Shown piece after piece: positions 1 through 5,670 of a stretch of 5,727 bases of DNA. Source of the stretch: an uncultured Gammaproteobacteria bacterium (GTDB lineage Bacteria > Pseudomonadota > Gammaproteobacteria > Pseudomonadales > Azotimanducaceae_A). Numbering within the stretch: the first letter of the stretch is position 1; each line of letters begins with the position of its first letter. Under the pieces are notes generated by a model. The model was not told the DNA's origin, ran no database searches, and saw only the letters and a list, made by a program, of their open reading frames with translations. A program made the translations under genes and the position numbers. The DNA lies in contig CAJWZG010000184.1 in assembly GCA_913049565.1 (NCBI GenBank), forward strand, positions 1 to 5,727. The letters run 5' to 3'.

Positions 1-815
1 GCTCGAGCGACCTCATGAGAACTCGGGGGCAGGGAGCACTCGCCTTCATAACTGGGCATACGGATCGGCATGGCTCCAAGCTTAACAAACACATTATGAC
101 GTTCACTAACCCTCAGTAGAGCAACTTTCCAGTCGGCAAACACTTCGTCAGTTTTGCCTCGATATGGCCCCCCAAGGATCGGACTACCAACATGATTAAG
201 GACAATCGTGAGATCTGGATGGTTGTCAGCGAGCCGGGCGACCTCTTCTAACTGAGTGTGATAAAGCCAGACATCAAGCGACAGATTCATACGGTCAACG
301 ACCTTTACCGCTTCGTTAATCGACGCCTCCAAGAGCAAACTCTCTCGGCTCCCAACGTTATGGATGCTCTTATCTGGATGCCAACCGCTGGATACCCGAA
401 CCCCACGAAAACGTCCACCTGACGCTTCGATATGCTGCTCTAGAATCGGCTCCACCGCGCTACCCAGTGTCAGATCGACGTTGCCAAACATCACATCACA
501 GGCGCGGGAGGCGCCGAAATCACCACTGGCGCTCATTGCCGCCTGCCCTCGAACGAACTCAGTTTCGCCGAGTGAGCGTTGCGTAAGCGGACCCTCCACT
601 CGGTACATCGAGTGACATTCGGCGTACACCGTGGCCAGGATGTTGTGGCCACTATTAAGATCTGCAGCCAATTCCGGCATTAAATAGGTGTAACCGTTAC
701 GCACCCACAAGTGATGGTGCGGATCAATAATGGGCAGTTCTGGCTCAAGCACCTCTTCTGTCAAACTGGCTAACCAGTGATCATCGGGGCCGAACTGGCC
801 GGTATTCGCGCCCAT
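1..815 (-). CDS. Amidohydrolase-2 family metal-dependent hydrolase, C-terminus cut by window edge
   Basis: The first 271 residues are visible; the C-terminus lies beyond the left edge. The fold family (amidohydrolase-2, COG3618-like TIM barrel) is indicated by the N-terminal metal-binding motif DPHHHLW at residues 31-37 (HxH = H33, H35) and by LNHVGSP at 206-212, where H208 is the typical later barrel ligand. A C-terminal metal-binding Asp would be expected but falls outside the window. Relatives hydrolyse lactones (fucono-, rhamnono- and sulfomuconolactonases, pyrone dicarboxylate hydrolase) or decarboxylate aromatic acids. Lying behind a Baeyer-Villiger monooxygenase and an SDR, a lactone or ester hydrolase is the most attractive reading, but that is inference. 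The start at 815 is preceded by AGGAG (822-826) with 6 nt spacing, and no competing start is as good. No signal peptide, so cytoplasmic. The family call is firm; the substrate is unknown. Confidence 0.88.
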   Translation of the reverse strand, partial: MGANTGQFGPDDHWLASLTEEVLEPELPIIDPHHHLWVRNGYTYLMPELAADLNSGHNILATVYAECHSMYRVEGPLTQRSLGETEFVRGQAAMSASGDFGASRACDVMFGNVDLTLGSAVEPILEQHIEASGGRFRGVRVSSGWHPDKSIHNVGSRESLLLEASINEAVKVVDRMNLSLDVWLYHTQLEEVARLADNHPDLTIVLNHVGSPILGGPYRGKTDEVFADWKVALLRVSERHNVFVKLGAMPIRMPSYEGECSLPPSSHEVAR

Positions 816-924
816 AAGCTGCTCCTTTTAGCTAACCTCTAGATTAATACCAGGCTGAGAACGTGATTGTTTTATCCTCCGCACCTGACAACGACCCTAC
901 CTATCCATTCAACTCGCTCAGCCT

Positions 925-1803
925 TTAGGAACTACCATCGCCGGGATCGCGTTTGCGTAGAGCGTTGTCGGCACCTGTTGAGCCCTTAGTGATCCCAGAG
1001 TACCGCGAATTACTGGCCGCCATCTGTGGAAATCGCCGAGTACGTCCCGGGCCCTCTGCCGTCGAACCGCCGTCGACCACAATCGATTCCCCCGTTACAA
1101 ACGCCGCATCGTCTGACGCGAGAAAAAGAGCTGCACCCGCAATATGCTCGCCGCGGCCATAATCCGGCCAGGGTTGGCTTTGAGTAAACGATCGCTGGAT
1201 TGCCTCAGGGTTCCGGCCCTCTGTCAGAGGTGTCGCAATAAACCCCGGACAGATAGCGTTTACACGAATGCGGTCTGGGGCAAGTTCTACCGCAGCCGAT
1301 TTGGAGAGGTTGATAACCGCTGCCTTTGCAGCCGAGTAAACCAAGGGTCCTGCGTCACCGCTTAACCCCGCAATGGAAGCGGTATTTATAATGGAACCAC
1401 CGTCACCTTGAAGACGCATAATCTTTGCGCTGTGCTTTATCCCTAGGAATACGCCTTTTGCTAAGACATCAAAGGTATAGTCCCAATCCTCTACTGTTGT
1501 CTCAGTAATAGGACCGATCGCGCCTCCAACACCAGCATTGTTGAAGCAAATATCGAGGCGACCATAGGTGGCCACCGCATGCTCGCACATCGCCTCGATA
1601 TCGTCCTCTTTGGCCACATCCGTTTGAATAAACGAGACGGCGAAGCCTCGTTGCAGCGCCATTTCGGCAGCCGCTTTACCGGTTTGCGCATTGAAATCGG
1701 CAATGACAACTTGAGCACCTTCTGCAGCAAAGCTCAGCACAGAGGCAAGGCCCATACCACTCGCACCTCCTGTTACCACTGCCACTTTGTTGGCTAATCG
1801 CAT
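925..1803 (-). CDS. Short-chain dehydrogenase/reductase (SDR), NAD-preferring type
   Basis: Cytoplasmic NAD(P)-dependent alcohol dehydrogenase/ketoreductase of the classical SDR family, 292 residues. Visible motifs are the cofactor loop TGGASGMG (11-18), acidic D36 at the end of the second strand (favours NAD over NADP), NNAG (88-91), catalytic S143 in NTASIAG, the YxxxK pair Y156/K160, and PG at 186-187. The helix position that usually carries the tetrad Asn reads FDVLAKGVF (111-119), with Leu or Ala instead of Asn. After the conserved VDGG (243-246) the protein runs on for about 46 Arg/Gly/Ser-rich residues, so it is longer than the usual ~250. A GTG in frame at 1830 would add nine residues, but the ATG at 1803 has GGGGAG (1810-1815) six bases upstream and starts right before the first beta-strand, so it is chosen. 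The gene follows the BVMO by 27 bp; together they could interconvert an alcohol and the ketone the BVMO oxidises. Confidence 0.93.
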   Translation of the reverse strand: MRLANKVAVVTGGASGMGLASVLSFAAEGAQVVIADFNAQTGKAAAEMALQRGFAVSFIQTDVAKEDDIEAMCEHAVATYGRLDICFNNAGVGGAIGPITETTVEDWDYTFDVLAKGVFLGIKHSAKIMRLQGDGGSIINTASIAGLSGDAGPLVYSAAKAAVINLSKSAAVELAPDRIRVNAICPGFIATPLTEGRNPEAIQRSFTQSQPWPDYGRGEHIAGAALFLASDDAAFVTGESIVVDGGSTAEGPGRTRRFPQMAASNSRYSGITKGSTGADNALRKRDPGDGSS

Positions 1804-1830
1804 CGCTCTCTCCCCATCTTTTCGCCACAC

Positions 1831-3480
1831 CTACCTAAAGGAAATGCCGGTGTAGGCATTTTGCGCAACCTCACTTAGCATTCTGGCGTATCTCGGCCCG
1901 CCACCGTTGTACACGTTGTACCGCATGTTGCCGTACTCATGGCCTTTGAGATTGGAGTTGTAACCGGTGAACCAGCTTTTCGCTTTACGCAATAGCAGCC
2001 CTTGATACATGTCTTTCACGTGATCGCACCAGTCAGCTTCCGCCCCGGCATCAACATCAAAACGCTGGTAGCCGTGTTCCCACATATAGATCAGAAAAGG
2101 AGTGACCCAATCCACACTGAGTTCAGCGCCTCGGGGGAAGTTCGAGGCTGCGGTTTGCGGCCCGGCCAACATCAGCAAATTAGGAAATTGCGACACCGTC
2201 GTGCCCATATAGGTCACAGGACCGACCGCCCACTTTTCTCGCAGCTTTGCACCTGCGACACCGCGAATATCAATGTGATCGAAAGCGCCGGTGAAGGCGT
2301 CAAAGCCCGTCGCATAAATAATGACGTCAAACTCAAAGGAGCTATCGCTAGTGACAATCCCTGTTGGTGTCACCCGCTCGATGGGAGTTTCGGCAGAATC
2401 CACCAGCGCGACATTCTCGCGGTTGTAGGTTTCAAAGTAACCAGTTTCAAGCGGCACCCGCTGAATACCAAAGCCATGATCTTTAGGTATCAGCCGCTCA
2501 GCAATCTCAGGGTTGTTAACCCGCTGACGAATGCGCTCAGCAATGTACGCCGAGAACTCTGCGTTGGCTTTTTCATCAACAAAAATTTCGGTAAAGTTTT
2601 GCAGCCAGATGCCGAAACCGGGCTCATCGTAGAGCCTATCCCAGAGCGCTCTGCGCTGCTCCGGGCTGACATCGTAAAAGCCACGCCGATCTGGCTCGTG
2701 CTCAAACCCACCGGGCGTTCGCGCACAGGCAGCAAAAATTTCATCGTATCGATCGCGTATGACCTGCATTTCAGGCGCCGAGATCGGGCCGTTGTTCAAG
2801 GGTGCAGCCCAGTTCGCTCGACGTTGAAAAACCGTTAAGCGCGACGCAACTTTGGCGACCTCAGGAATGAGCTGGATCGCCGTTGCGCCAGTGCCCACCA
2901 CCGCGACGCGCTTACCGTGCAAATCTAACGGGCTGTGAGGCCACTGAGATGCGTGGAACCACAGACCTTGGAAGCTCGTCAAACCATCAATTTTAGGCAA
3001 AGTCGGCGTCGACAATACGCCAAGACCGGTGACGATAAAGCGACTGGTCATCTGGCGACCGTCCGCGAGCGTTAACGTCCAAAAATTCGCTTGCTCGTCA
3101 AACACCATGGCCTCAACCCGGCAGCTGAACTGCATGTACTGGCGCAGGTCGAATTTATCGGCGACGTAATTCAGATAGCGCAACGTTTCAGGTTGAGGTG
3201 AGAACTTTTCGGTCCAGTGCCATTCATCCAACACCTCTTTTGAAAACGAGTAACTGTAGGTATAGCTCTCAGAGTCGAAGCGCGCACCGGGGTATCGATT
3301 GTTGTACCAAGTTCCGCCCAGATCCGCGTTTGCATCGAGAACCGTCGCGCGAGCACCCAGCTCGGCCAGTCGTTTGATTTGATAAATACCCGCTACGCCT
3401 GCGCCAACCACGACCACCTGATAGTCGAGGTGCTCATCAATGCCTGCGATATCGCTAACTTCGCTATTCTGTTCTGCCAT
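1831..3480 (-). CDS. Type I Baeyer-Villiger flavin monooxygenase
   Basis: FAD- and NADPH-dependent monooxygenase, 549 residues, expected to insert oxygen next to a ketone carbonyl to give an ester or lactone. Motifs in order: first Rossmann GAGVAG (26-31) for FAD, GGTWYNNRYPG (55-65), the BVMO fingerprint FxGxxxHxxxWP as FQGLWFHASQWP (170-181), second Rossmann GTGATA (196-201) for NADPH, an Arg at 341 in the GIQRVPLETGYFETYNRENV block that matches the catalytic Arg region of phenylacetone and cyclohexanone monooxygenases, and YATGFD (389-394). Length is usual for the family. It is cytoplasmic, with no signal peptide. The start at 3480 follows a purine-rich AAGGGAAGAG (3484-3493); an in-frame GTG at 3516 lies inside the leader hairpin region and is not preferred. 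It is first in the minus-strand run ahead of the SDR and amidohydrolase. Substrate unknown: cyclic ketone, aryl ketone and steroid enzymes share these motifs. Confidence 0.95.
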   Translation of the reverse strand: MAEQNSEVSDIAGIDEHLDYQVVVVGAGVAGIYQIKRLAELGARATVLDANADLGGTWYNNRYPGARFDSESYTYSYSFSKEVLDEWHWTEKFSPQPETLRYLNYVADKFDLRQYMQFSCRVEAMVFDEQANFWTLTLADGRQMTSRFIVTGLGVLSTPTLPKIDGLTSFQGLWFHASQWPHSPLDLHGKRVAVVGTGATAIQLIPEVAKVASRLTVFQRRANWAAPLNNGPISAPEMQVIRDRYDEIFAACARTPGGFEHEPDRRGFYDVSPEQRRALWDRLYDEPGFGIWLQNFTEIFVDEKANAEFSAYIAERIRQRVNNPEIAERLIPKDHGFGIQRVPLETGYFETYNRENVALVDSAETPIERVTPTGIVTSDSSFEFDVIIYATGFDAFTGAFDHIDIRGVAGAKLREKWAVGPVTYMGTTVSQFPNLLMLAGPQTAASNFPRGAELSVDWVTPFLIYMWEHGYQRFDVDAGAEADWCDHVKDMYQGLLLRKAKSWFTGYNSNLKGHEYGNMRYNVYNGGGPRYARMLSEVAQNAYTGISFR

Positions 3481-3483
3481 ATT

Positions 3484-3512
3484 CTCTTCCCTTCGAAAGC
3501 GGCAGAGCCGCT
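3484..3512 (-). promoter_or_regulatory. BVMO leader: Shine-Dalgarno plus small GC hairpin
   Basis: AGCGGC (3498-3503) and GCCGCT (3507-3512) form a perfect 6-bp stem with a 3-nt loop. It ends 17 nt before the BVMO start and directly precedes the purine-rich ribosome binding site (3484-3493). Such a hairpin could stabilise the mRNA 5' end or tune initiation; it has no T-tract and is not a terminator. The inverted repeat is seen directly; the function is inferred. Confidence 0.35.
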
Positions 3513-3586
3513 GCACCGGAGTAAAATACTACCAAAGTCTGCAGGAACATTGAGAACCCCGACGAACCCTTTGAGCCTGAGTTAAC

Positions 3587-3605
3587 AAAACTTACCAATA
3601 GTTTT
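3587..3605. repeat. Inverted repeat AAAACT-N7-AGTTTT, possible operator
   Basis: AAAACT (3587-3592) and AGTTTT (3600-3605) are perfect 6-bp arms 7 bp apart, in the centre of the divergent region and next to a GTTAAC palindrome (3581-3586). The size and spacing would suit a dimeric repressor or activator. A/T-rich short arms arise readily by chance, so support is modest. Confidence 0.3.
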
Positions 3606-3609
3606 TACT

Positions 3610-3631
3610 GCATCTGAATTTCAGCTGATGC
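3610..3631. repeat. 22-bp interrupted palindrome, candidate operator
   Basis: The core CTGAATTTCAG (3614-3624) is a perfect 11-bp palindrome with a single central T. It is flanked by GCAT on the left (3610-3613) and, after an extra CTG, ATGC on the right (3628-3631). It overlaps or abuts the weak EthD promoter candidate. Its position between divergent genes makes it the best operator candidate in the window; the cognate regulator is not visible. Confidence 0.4.
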
Positions 3632-3691
3632 GTTATCCTTCTGCTGCGGAATTCTAGGATTATCGAGTCACATAACTGGGAGGTTGTTAGC

Positions 3692-4273
3692 GTGTCGCCA
3701 TTAAAGTTAGCTGCTGTTTTTTCGGTCAAAGGCCTCGCGCAAGACATTACCAACAGTAACGATAGCCTGCTTTTCCAAGCAGTTGCTGAGCAAACCGACC
3801 ACCTGCCTTTTAGCAGCCTACTGCTAGGCAGCTCACCCACTCTGCTGCAGCTAGACACAAAGACCTGCATAGGGCTTTATCTGGTCAGCGAGCGTACTTT
3901 GCTGAACAACCCGCTGAGCGATCTCGCTACAGCCCAATTACCCGGCTGCGTGGGGATCTTCCCTATGGTTGCAAAACAAGGCGTTAGCGCAGAGGCAGCG
4001 GACAAGCATTGGCACCGAGTCCACGCGCCACTGGCCCTAGACGTTCATAGGGCCATGAGCCACTACTACCAGTTGAGTGTTGCTCATAGGTTTTTTGGGC
4101 CAAGTTGGCAGGGCTTTGCACTGTGCTGCTTTGACGACGAAACTGATCTCAGAGAAAAGATGTACAGATCTGTCGAGGGCAAGCGTCTAATTGCAAAGGA
4201 CACTGCGCAATTTGCCGACACCGAGCTCTCACCTCGCAGGGTAATCAGTGAGGTAGCGAGAGCGGGGCGCTGA
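3692..4273 (+). CDS. EthD-domain protein (dimeric alpha/beta-barrel family)
   Basis: 193 residues. The C-terminal part (about 87-188) reads as an EthD domain: a first strand GCVGIFPMV (85-93), the helix signature HWHRVHAPLAL (106-116, with H106, W107 and H111), a region SHYYQLSV, and a later strand/helix GFALCCFDDETDLR (141-154). EthD-type ferredoxin-like domains form dimeric barrels. The name comes from a protein required for ether oxidation by a P450, and relatives occur in many catabolic clusters, often without a defined reaction. The N-terminal part (1-84) is weakly conserved but has a similar strand-helix layout (CIGLYLVSERTLL, 59-71), so it may be a degenerate second copy. The start is GTG, chosen because GGGAGG (3678-3683) lies 8 nt upstream. 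It is divergent from the BVMO run, suggesting co-regulation and an accessory role. No signal peptide. Exact function is unknown. Confidence 0.82.
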   Translation: MSPLKLAAVFSVKGLAQDITNSNDSLLFQAVAEQTDHLPFSSLLLGSSPTLLQLDTKTCIGLYLVSERTLLNNPLSDLATAQLPGCVGIFPMVAKQGVSAEAADKHWHRVHAPLALDVHRAMSHYYQLSVAHRFFGPSWQGFALCCFDDETDLREKMYRSVEGKRLIAKDTAQFADTELSPRRVISEVARAGR

Positions 4274-4637
4274 TATGCAATAAATTGAAGAGATTCGCGG
4301 CCATCACGCACCCATATAGCAACGTTTACAGGCGCGCTGAAGGCGATATCAGCAAAGGACTATCAACTCGGCAAGTCTGGCGCCCTGCTCCCCGGTGGCC
4401 TTATTGGGTGCTTCAGCGGGCCCTCCAGCTCCCTCTCGACGGCCGCCATGTTTGTTTACGTGATTCATGAAATTTACTCAAGAAAACCAAGATCACGCTG
4501 TGTTCTAAAGAGACTTAGTTGTATCGTCTGATACCTCAGCATCGCCGAGGCGGCAATAACCGGAATTGCAAATCCGCAGCAAAAACCGCACATTGTCGTG
4601 GAGCTACGGTGTAAATAATAAAAAACAAGGAAAACTC
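4274..4637. other. Gene-free stretch between EthD gene and exported protein gene
   Basis: No convincing gene lies here. A 61-codon frame from a TTG at 4285 lacks a ribosome binding site and resembles no family I recognise. The first two thirds (about 4330-4450) are GC-rich; the last third is A/T-rich and leads into the next gene. Small hairpins are GTATC/GATAC (4521-4534, 4-nt loop) and GCCG/CGGC (4544-4554, 3-nt loop), side by side about 90 bp before the next start. A weak promoter candidate is TTGTCG (4593-4598), 17 bp, TAATAA (4616-4621), but transcription from it would begin almost at the ribosome binding site. No clear T-tract terminator for the EthD gene is seen. Confidence 0.5.
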
Positions 4638-5423
4638 ATGAAGAAGTTAATGATCGCATTTCTGGCCCTGGGAATGTTCAACCACGCTTTTGCCGATGAC
4701 CACTCACAAACCTGGCGCGGCGTGAATATGGCTGAAAACTTTGGCGTTCAATTCGAGGTTTGTGCTCTGGAGCCCGGTAAAACGATCGCTGACGTGGAGC
4801 GGCTAGATGCCCGGATGAAAGAGATTTGGGCTAAACTAGACATCGATTTGTCGTTCCTGCGCCTGACACCCATGTACAGCGCGACGATGCCCTCCCAACC
4901 CACCTCCGATTACATCAACCTAGTTATGGGCAACATATCGGCTCTTGGTGCCGGATGGGACGCTTGGCTGGCCTCCAAGGAAGGACCAAAGCTGCTTAAC
5001 GACCTCAGCAAAGTGGCTGACTGTCGTTTCAAGTTTGGCCGCGGCATCAACAAGATGATCGACACCGCGGCGTTGGACAGCACCGACAATCGGATCATGA
5101 CGATGAACTGGTATGAACCAAAAGACGGCGTGTCTTACGATCAACTCAAAGCAAAGCACGATTCTTGGCTAGCAGCCAACGGCGATTCTTTCACGGCAGC
5201 CGCATGGAATATTGTCGACCCTCGTCAAGGTGCAGGAACTCGTCAGGGCAAATTCATGCATCTGGTTTCTTACACCAGCGCGTCGGCCTTGATGGCCAAC
5301 GAAAACTGGATCGCCAACGGTGATGGCTGGAAAGGAATTCAGGATTACTTGACGTCTTATGCTGACTGTGAGGGCGAATCTGCGTGGACTGCAGAATACC
5401 TGGTTAAGGCTTCAGGTAGCTAA
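4638..5423 (+). CDS. Exported protein with two diverged copies of one domain, function unknown
   Basis: 261 residues. The N-terminus MKKLMIAFLALGMFNHAFA (1-19) is a typical Sec signal peptide with a likely cut after AFA, leaving DDHS, so the mature protein should be periplasmic or secreted. The rest seems to be an internal duplication with an offset of about 115 residues: EPGKTIADVERL (45-56) against EPKDGVSYDQL (160-170), DYINLVMG (91-98) against KFMHLVSY (205-212), and VADC ending at C129 against YADC ending at C244. Each copy has a strand-helix-strand-helix look, reminiscent of ferredoxin-like or NIPSNAP/EthD-type barrels, but I do not recognise a family. Cysteines are C42, C129 and C244. 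Longer frames are possible from 4566, but the ATG at 4638 has AAGGA (4627-4631) six bases upstream and begins the signal peptide. It sits alone; its link to the catabolic genes is unproven. Confidence 0.85.
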   Translation: MKKLMIAFLALGMFNHAFADDHSQTWRGVNMAENFGVQFEVCALEPGKTIADVERLDARMKEIWAKLDIDLSFLRLTPMYSATMPSQPTSDYINLVMGNISALGAGWDAWLASKEGPKLLNDLSKVADCRFKFGRGINKMIDTAALDSTDNRIMTMNWYEPKDGVSYDQLKAKHDSWLAANGDSFTAAAWNIVDPRQGAGTRQGKFMHLVSYTSASALMANENWIANGDGWKGIQDYLTSYADCEGESAWTAEYLVKASGS

Positions 5424-5426
5424 TCA

Positions 5427-5439
5427 GTTGAGTCTCAAC
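5427..5439. repeat. Perfect palindrome GTTGAG-T-CTCAAC just after a stop codon
   Basis: GTTGAG (5427-5432) and CTCAAC (5434-5439) are perfect 6-bp arms around one base, starting 3 nt after the stop of the exported protein gene. As RNA it would fold as a 5-bp stem with a 3-nt loop. It is the first of three inverted repeats in a row here. Confidence 0.4.
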
Positions 5440-5443
5440 GCCG

Positions 5444-5470
5444 GCAGATCACCACTACGGCTGATCTTGC
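5444..5470. repeat. Bulged hairpin in the 3' region of the exported protein gene
   Basis: AGATCA (5446-5451) pairs with TGATCT (5462-5467). The stem can extend outward by GC/GC past a one-base bulge (T5468) and inward by CC/GG past a second bulge (C5461), leaving a 5-nt loop. No T-tract follows. Confidence 0.35.
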
Positions 5471-5475
5471 ATTGC

Positions 5476-5510
5476 ATTGGCATAGCTCGGATTCTCCGCG
5501 CTATGCCAGT
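5476..5510 (+). terminator. Strong 35-nt hairpin, likely transcript-end or stabilising structure
   Basis: TGGCATAGC (5478-5486) and GCTATGCCA (5500-5508) are perfect 9-bp arms. Inside them, after one T/C mismatch, CGGA (5488-5491) pairs with TCCG (5495-5498) across a 3-nt loop. Outside, a G-T wobble and an A-T pair extend the stem, giving about 15 pairs. It lies 53 nt after the stop of the exported protein gene, where a terminator would be expected, but no run of T follows on either strand. It is therefore not a canonical intrinsic terminator; protection of a Rho-trimmed 3' end or a bidirectional end is possible. Confidence 0.45.
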
Positions 5511-5670
5511 CGCATCATGCTCCGCGCAGGCTATCAACGCATGCGCAGCTTCTCGAAGTGTCGTCATGATCAACTCCATAGTCGCGATTAGACCGATACC
5601 CTAAAAAGGGCGATTTGTGTCCACCGAGGCAAGTTCGATCTATAGTGTTTTCAATGGCTTAGCTAATTAT
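5511..5670. other. Non-coding spacer before the tRNA-like sequence
   Basis: No gene is supported. It contains a short CCCT-AAAA-AGGG inverted repeat (5599-5610), about 60 nt beyond the 3' end of the minus-strand tRNA-like sequence, too short to call a terminator, and an 8-bp palindrome CGCATGCG (5538-5545). Confidence 0.4.

Larger units (their letters stand above)
3481..3691. promoter_or_regulatory. Divergent intergenic control region
   Basis: This 211-bp gap separates the minus-strand BVMO run from the plus-strand EthD gene, so it must hold promoters for both. It is richer in A/T in its middle (about 3580-3660) than the flanking genes. A weak plus-strand promoter candidate is TTATCC (3633-3638), 16 bp, TAGGAT (3655-3660), upstream of the EthD ribosome binding site. 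On the minus strand TATTTT or TAGTAT near 3520-3530 could be a -10 box but has no good -35 partner. Inverted repeats are listed separately. No regulator gene lies next to it in the window. Confidence 0.6.

Noticed and set aside
364..615. An 83-codon open frame on the plus strand
   Set aside because: Antisense to the amidohydrolase, whose metal-binding motifs identify the true frame.
1804..1830. Upstream GTG start for the SDR at 1830, adjoining the BVMO stop
   Set aside because: The downstream ATG has a well-placed GGGGAG and begins just before the first beta-strand, as in other SDRs.
2002..2838. A 278-codon open frame on the plus strand, antisense to the BVMO gene
   Set aside because: It lies wholly opposite a gene with unmistakable BVMO motifs, its translation resembles no family, and no ribosome binding site was noted; it follows from the codon use of the opposite strand.
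4285..4470. A 61-codon open frame in the gap after the EthD gene
   Set aside because: TTG start without a ribosome binding site, arginine/proline-rich translation typical of GC-rich non-coding DNA, no recognisable domain.
4593..4621. Promoter candidate TTGTCG-N17-TAATAA upstream of the exported protein gene
   Set aside because: Transcription would start about at the ribosome binding site, leaving almost no leader; kept only as a remark.
5427..5510. Possible integron attC site, because GTTGAGT fits the GTTRRRY core
   Set aside because: In attC the RYYYAAC core comes first and GTTRRRY last; here the order is reversed and there is no integrase or cassette array.
5359..5604. An 81-codon open frame overlapping the end of the exported protein gene
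   Set aside because: It starts inside the gene in another frame and runs through the hairpin cluster; no family resemblance.
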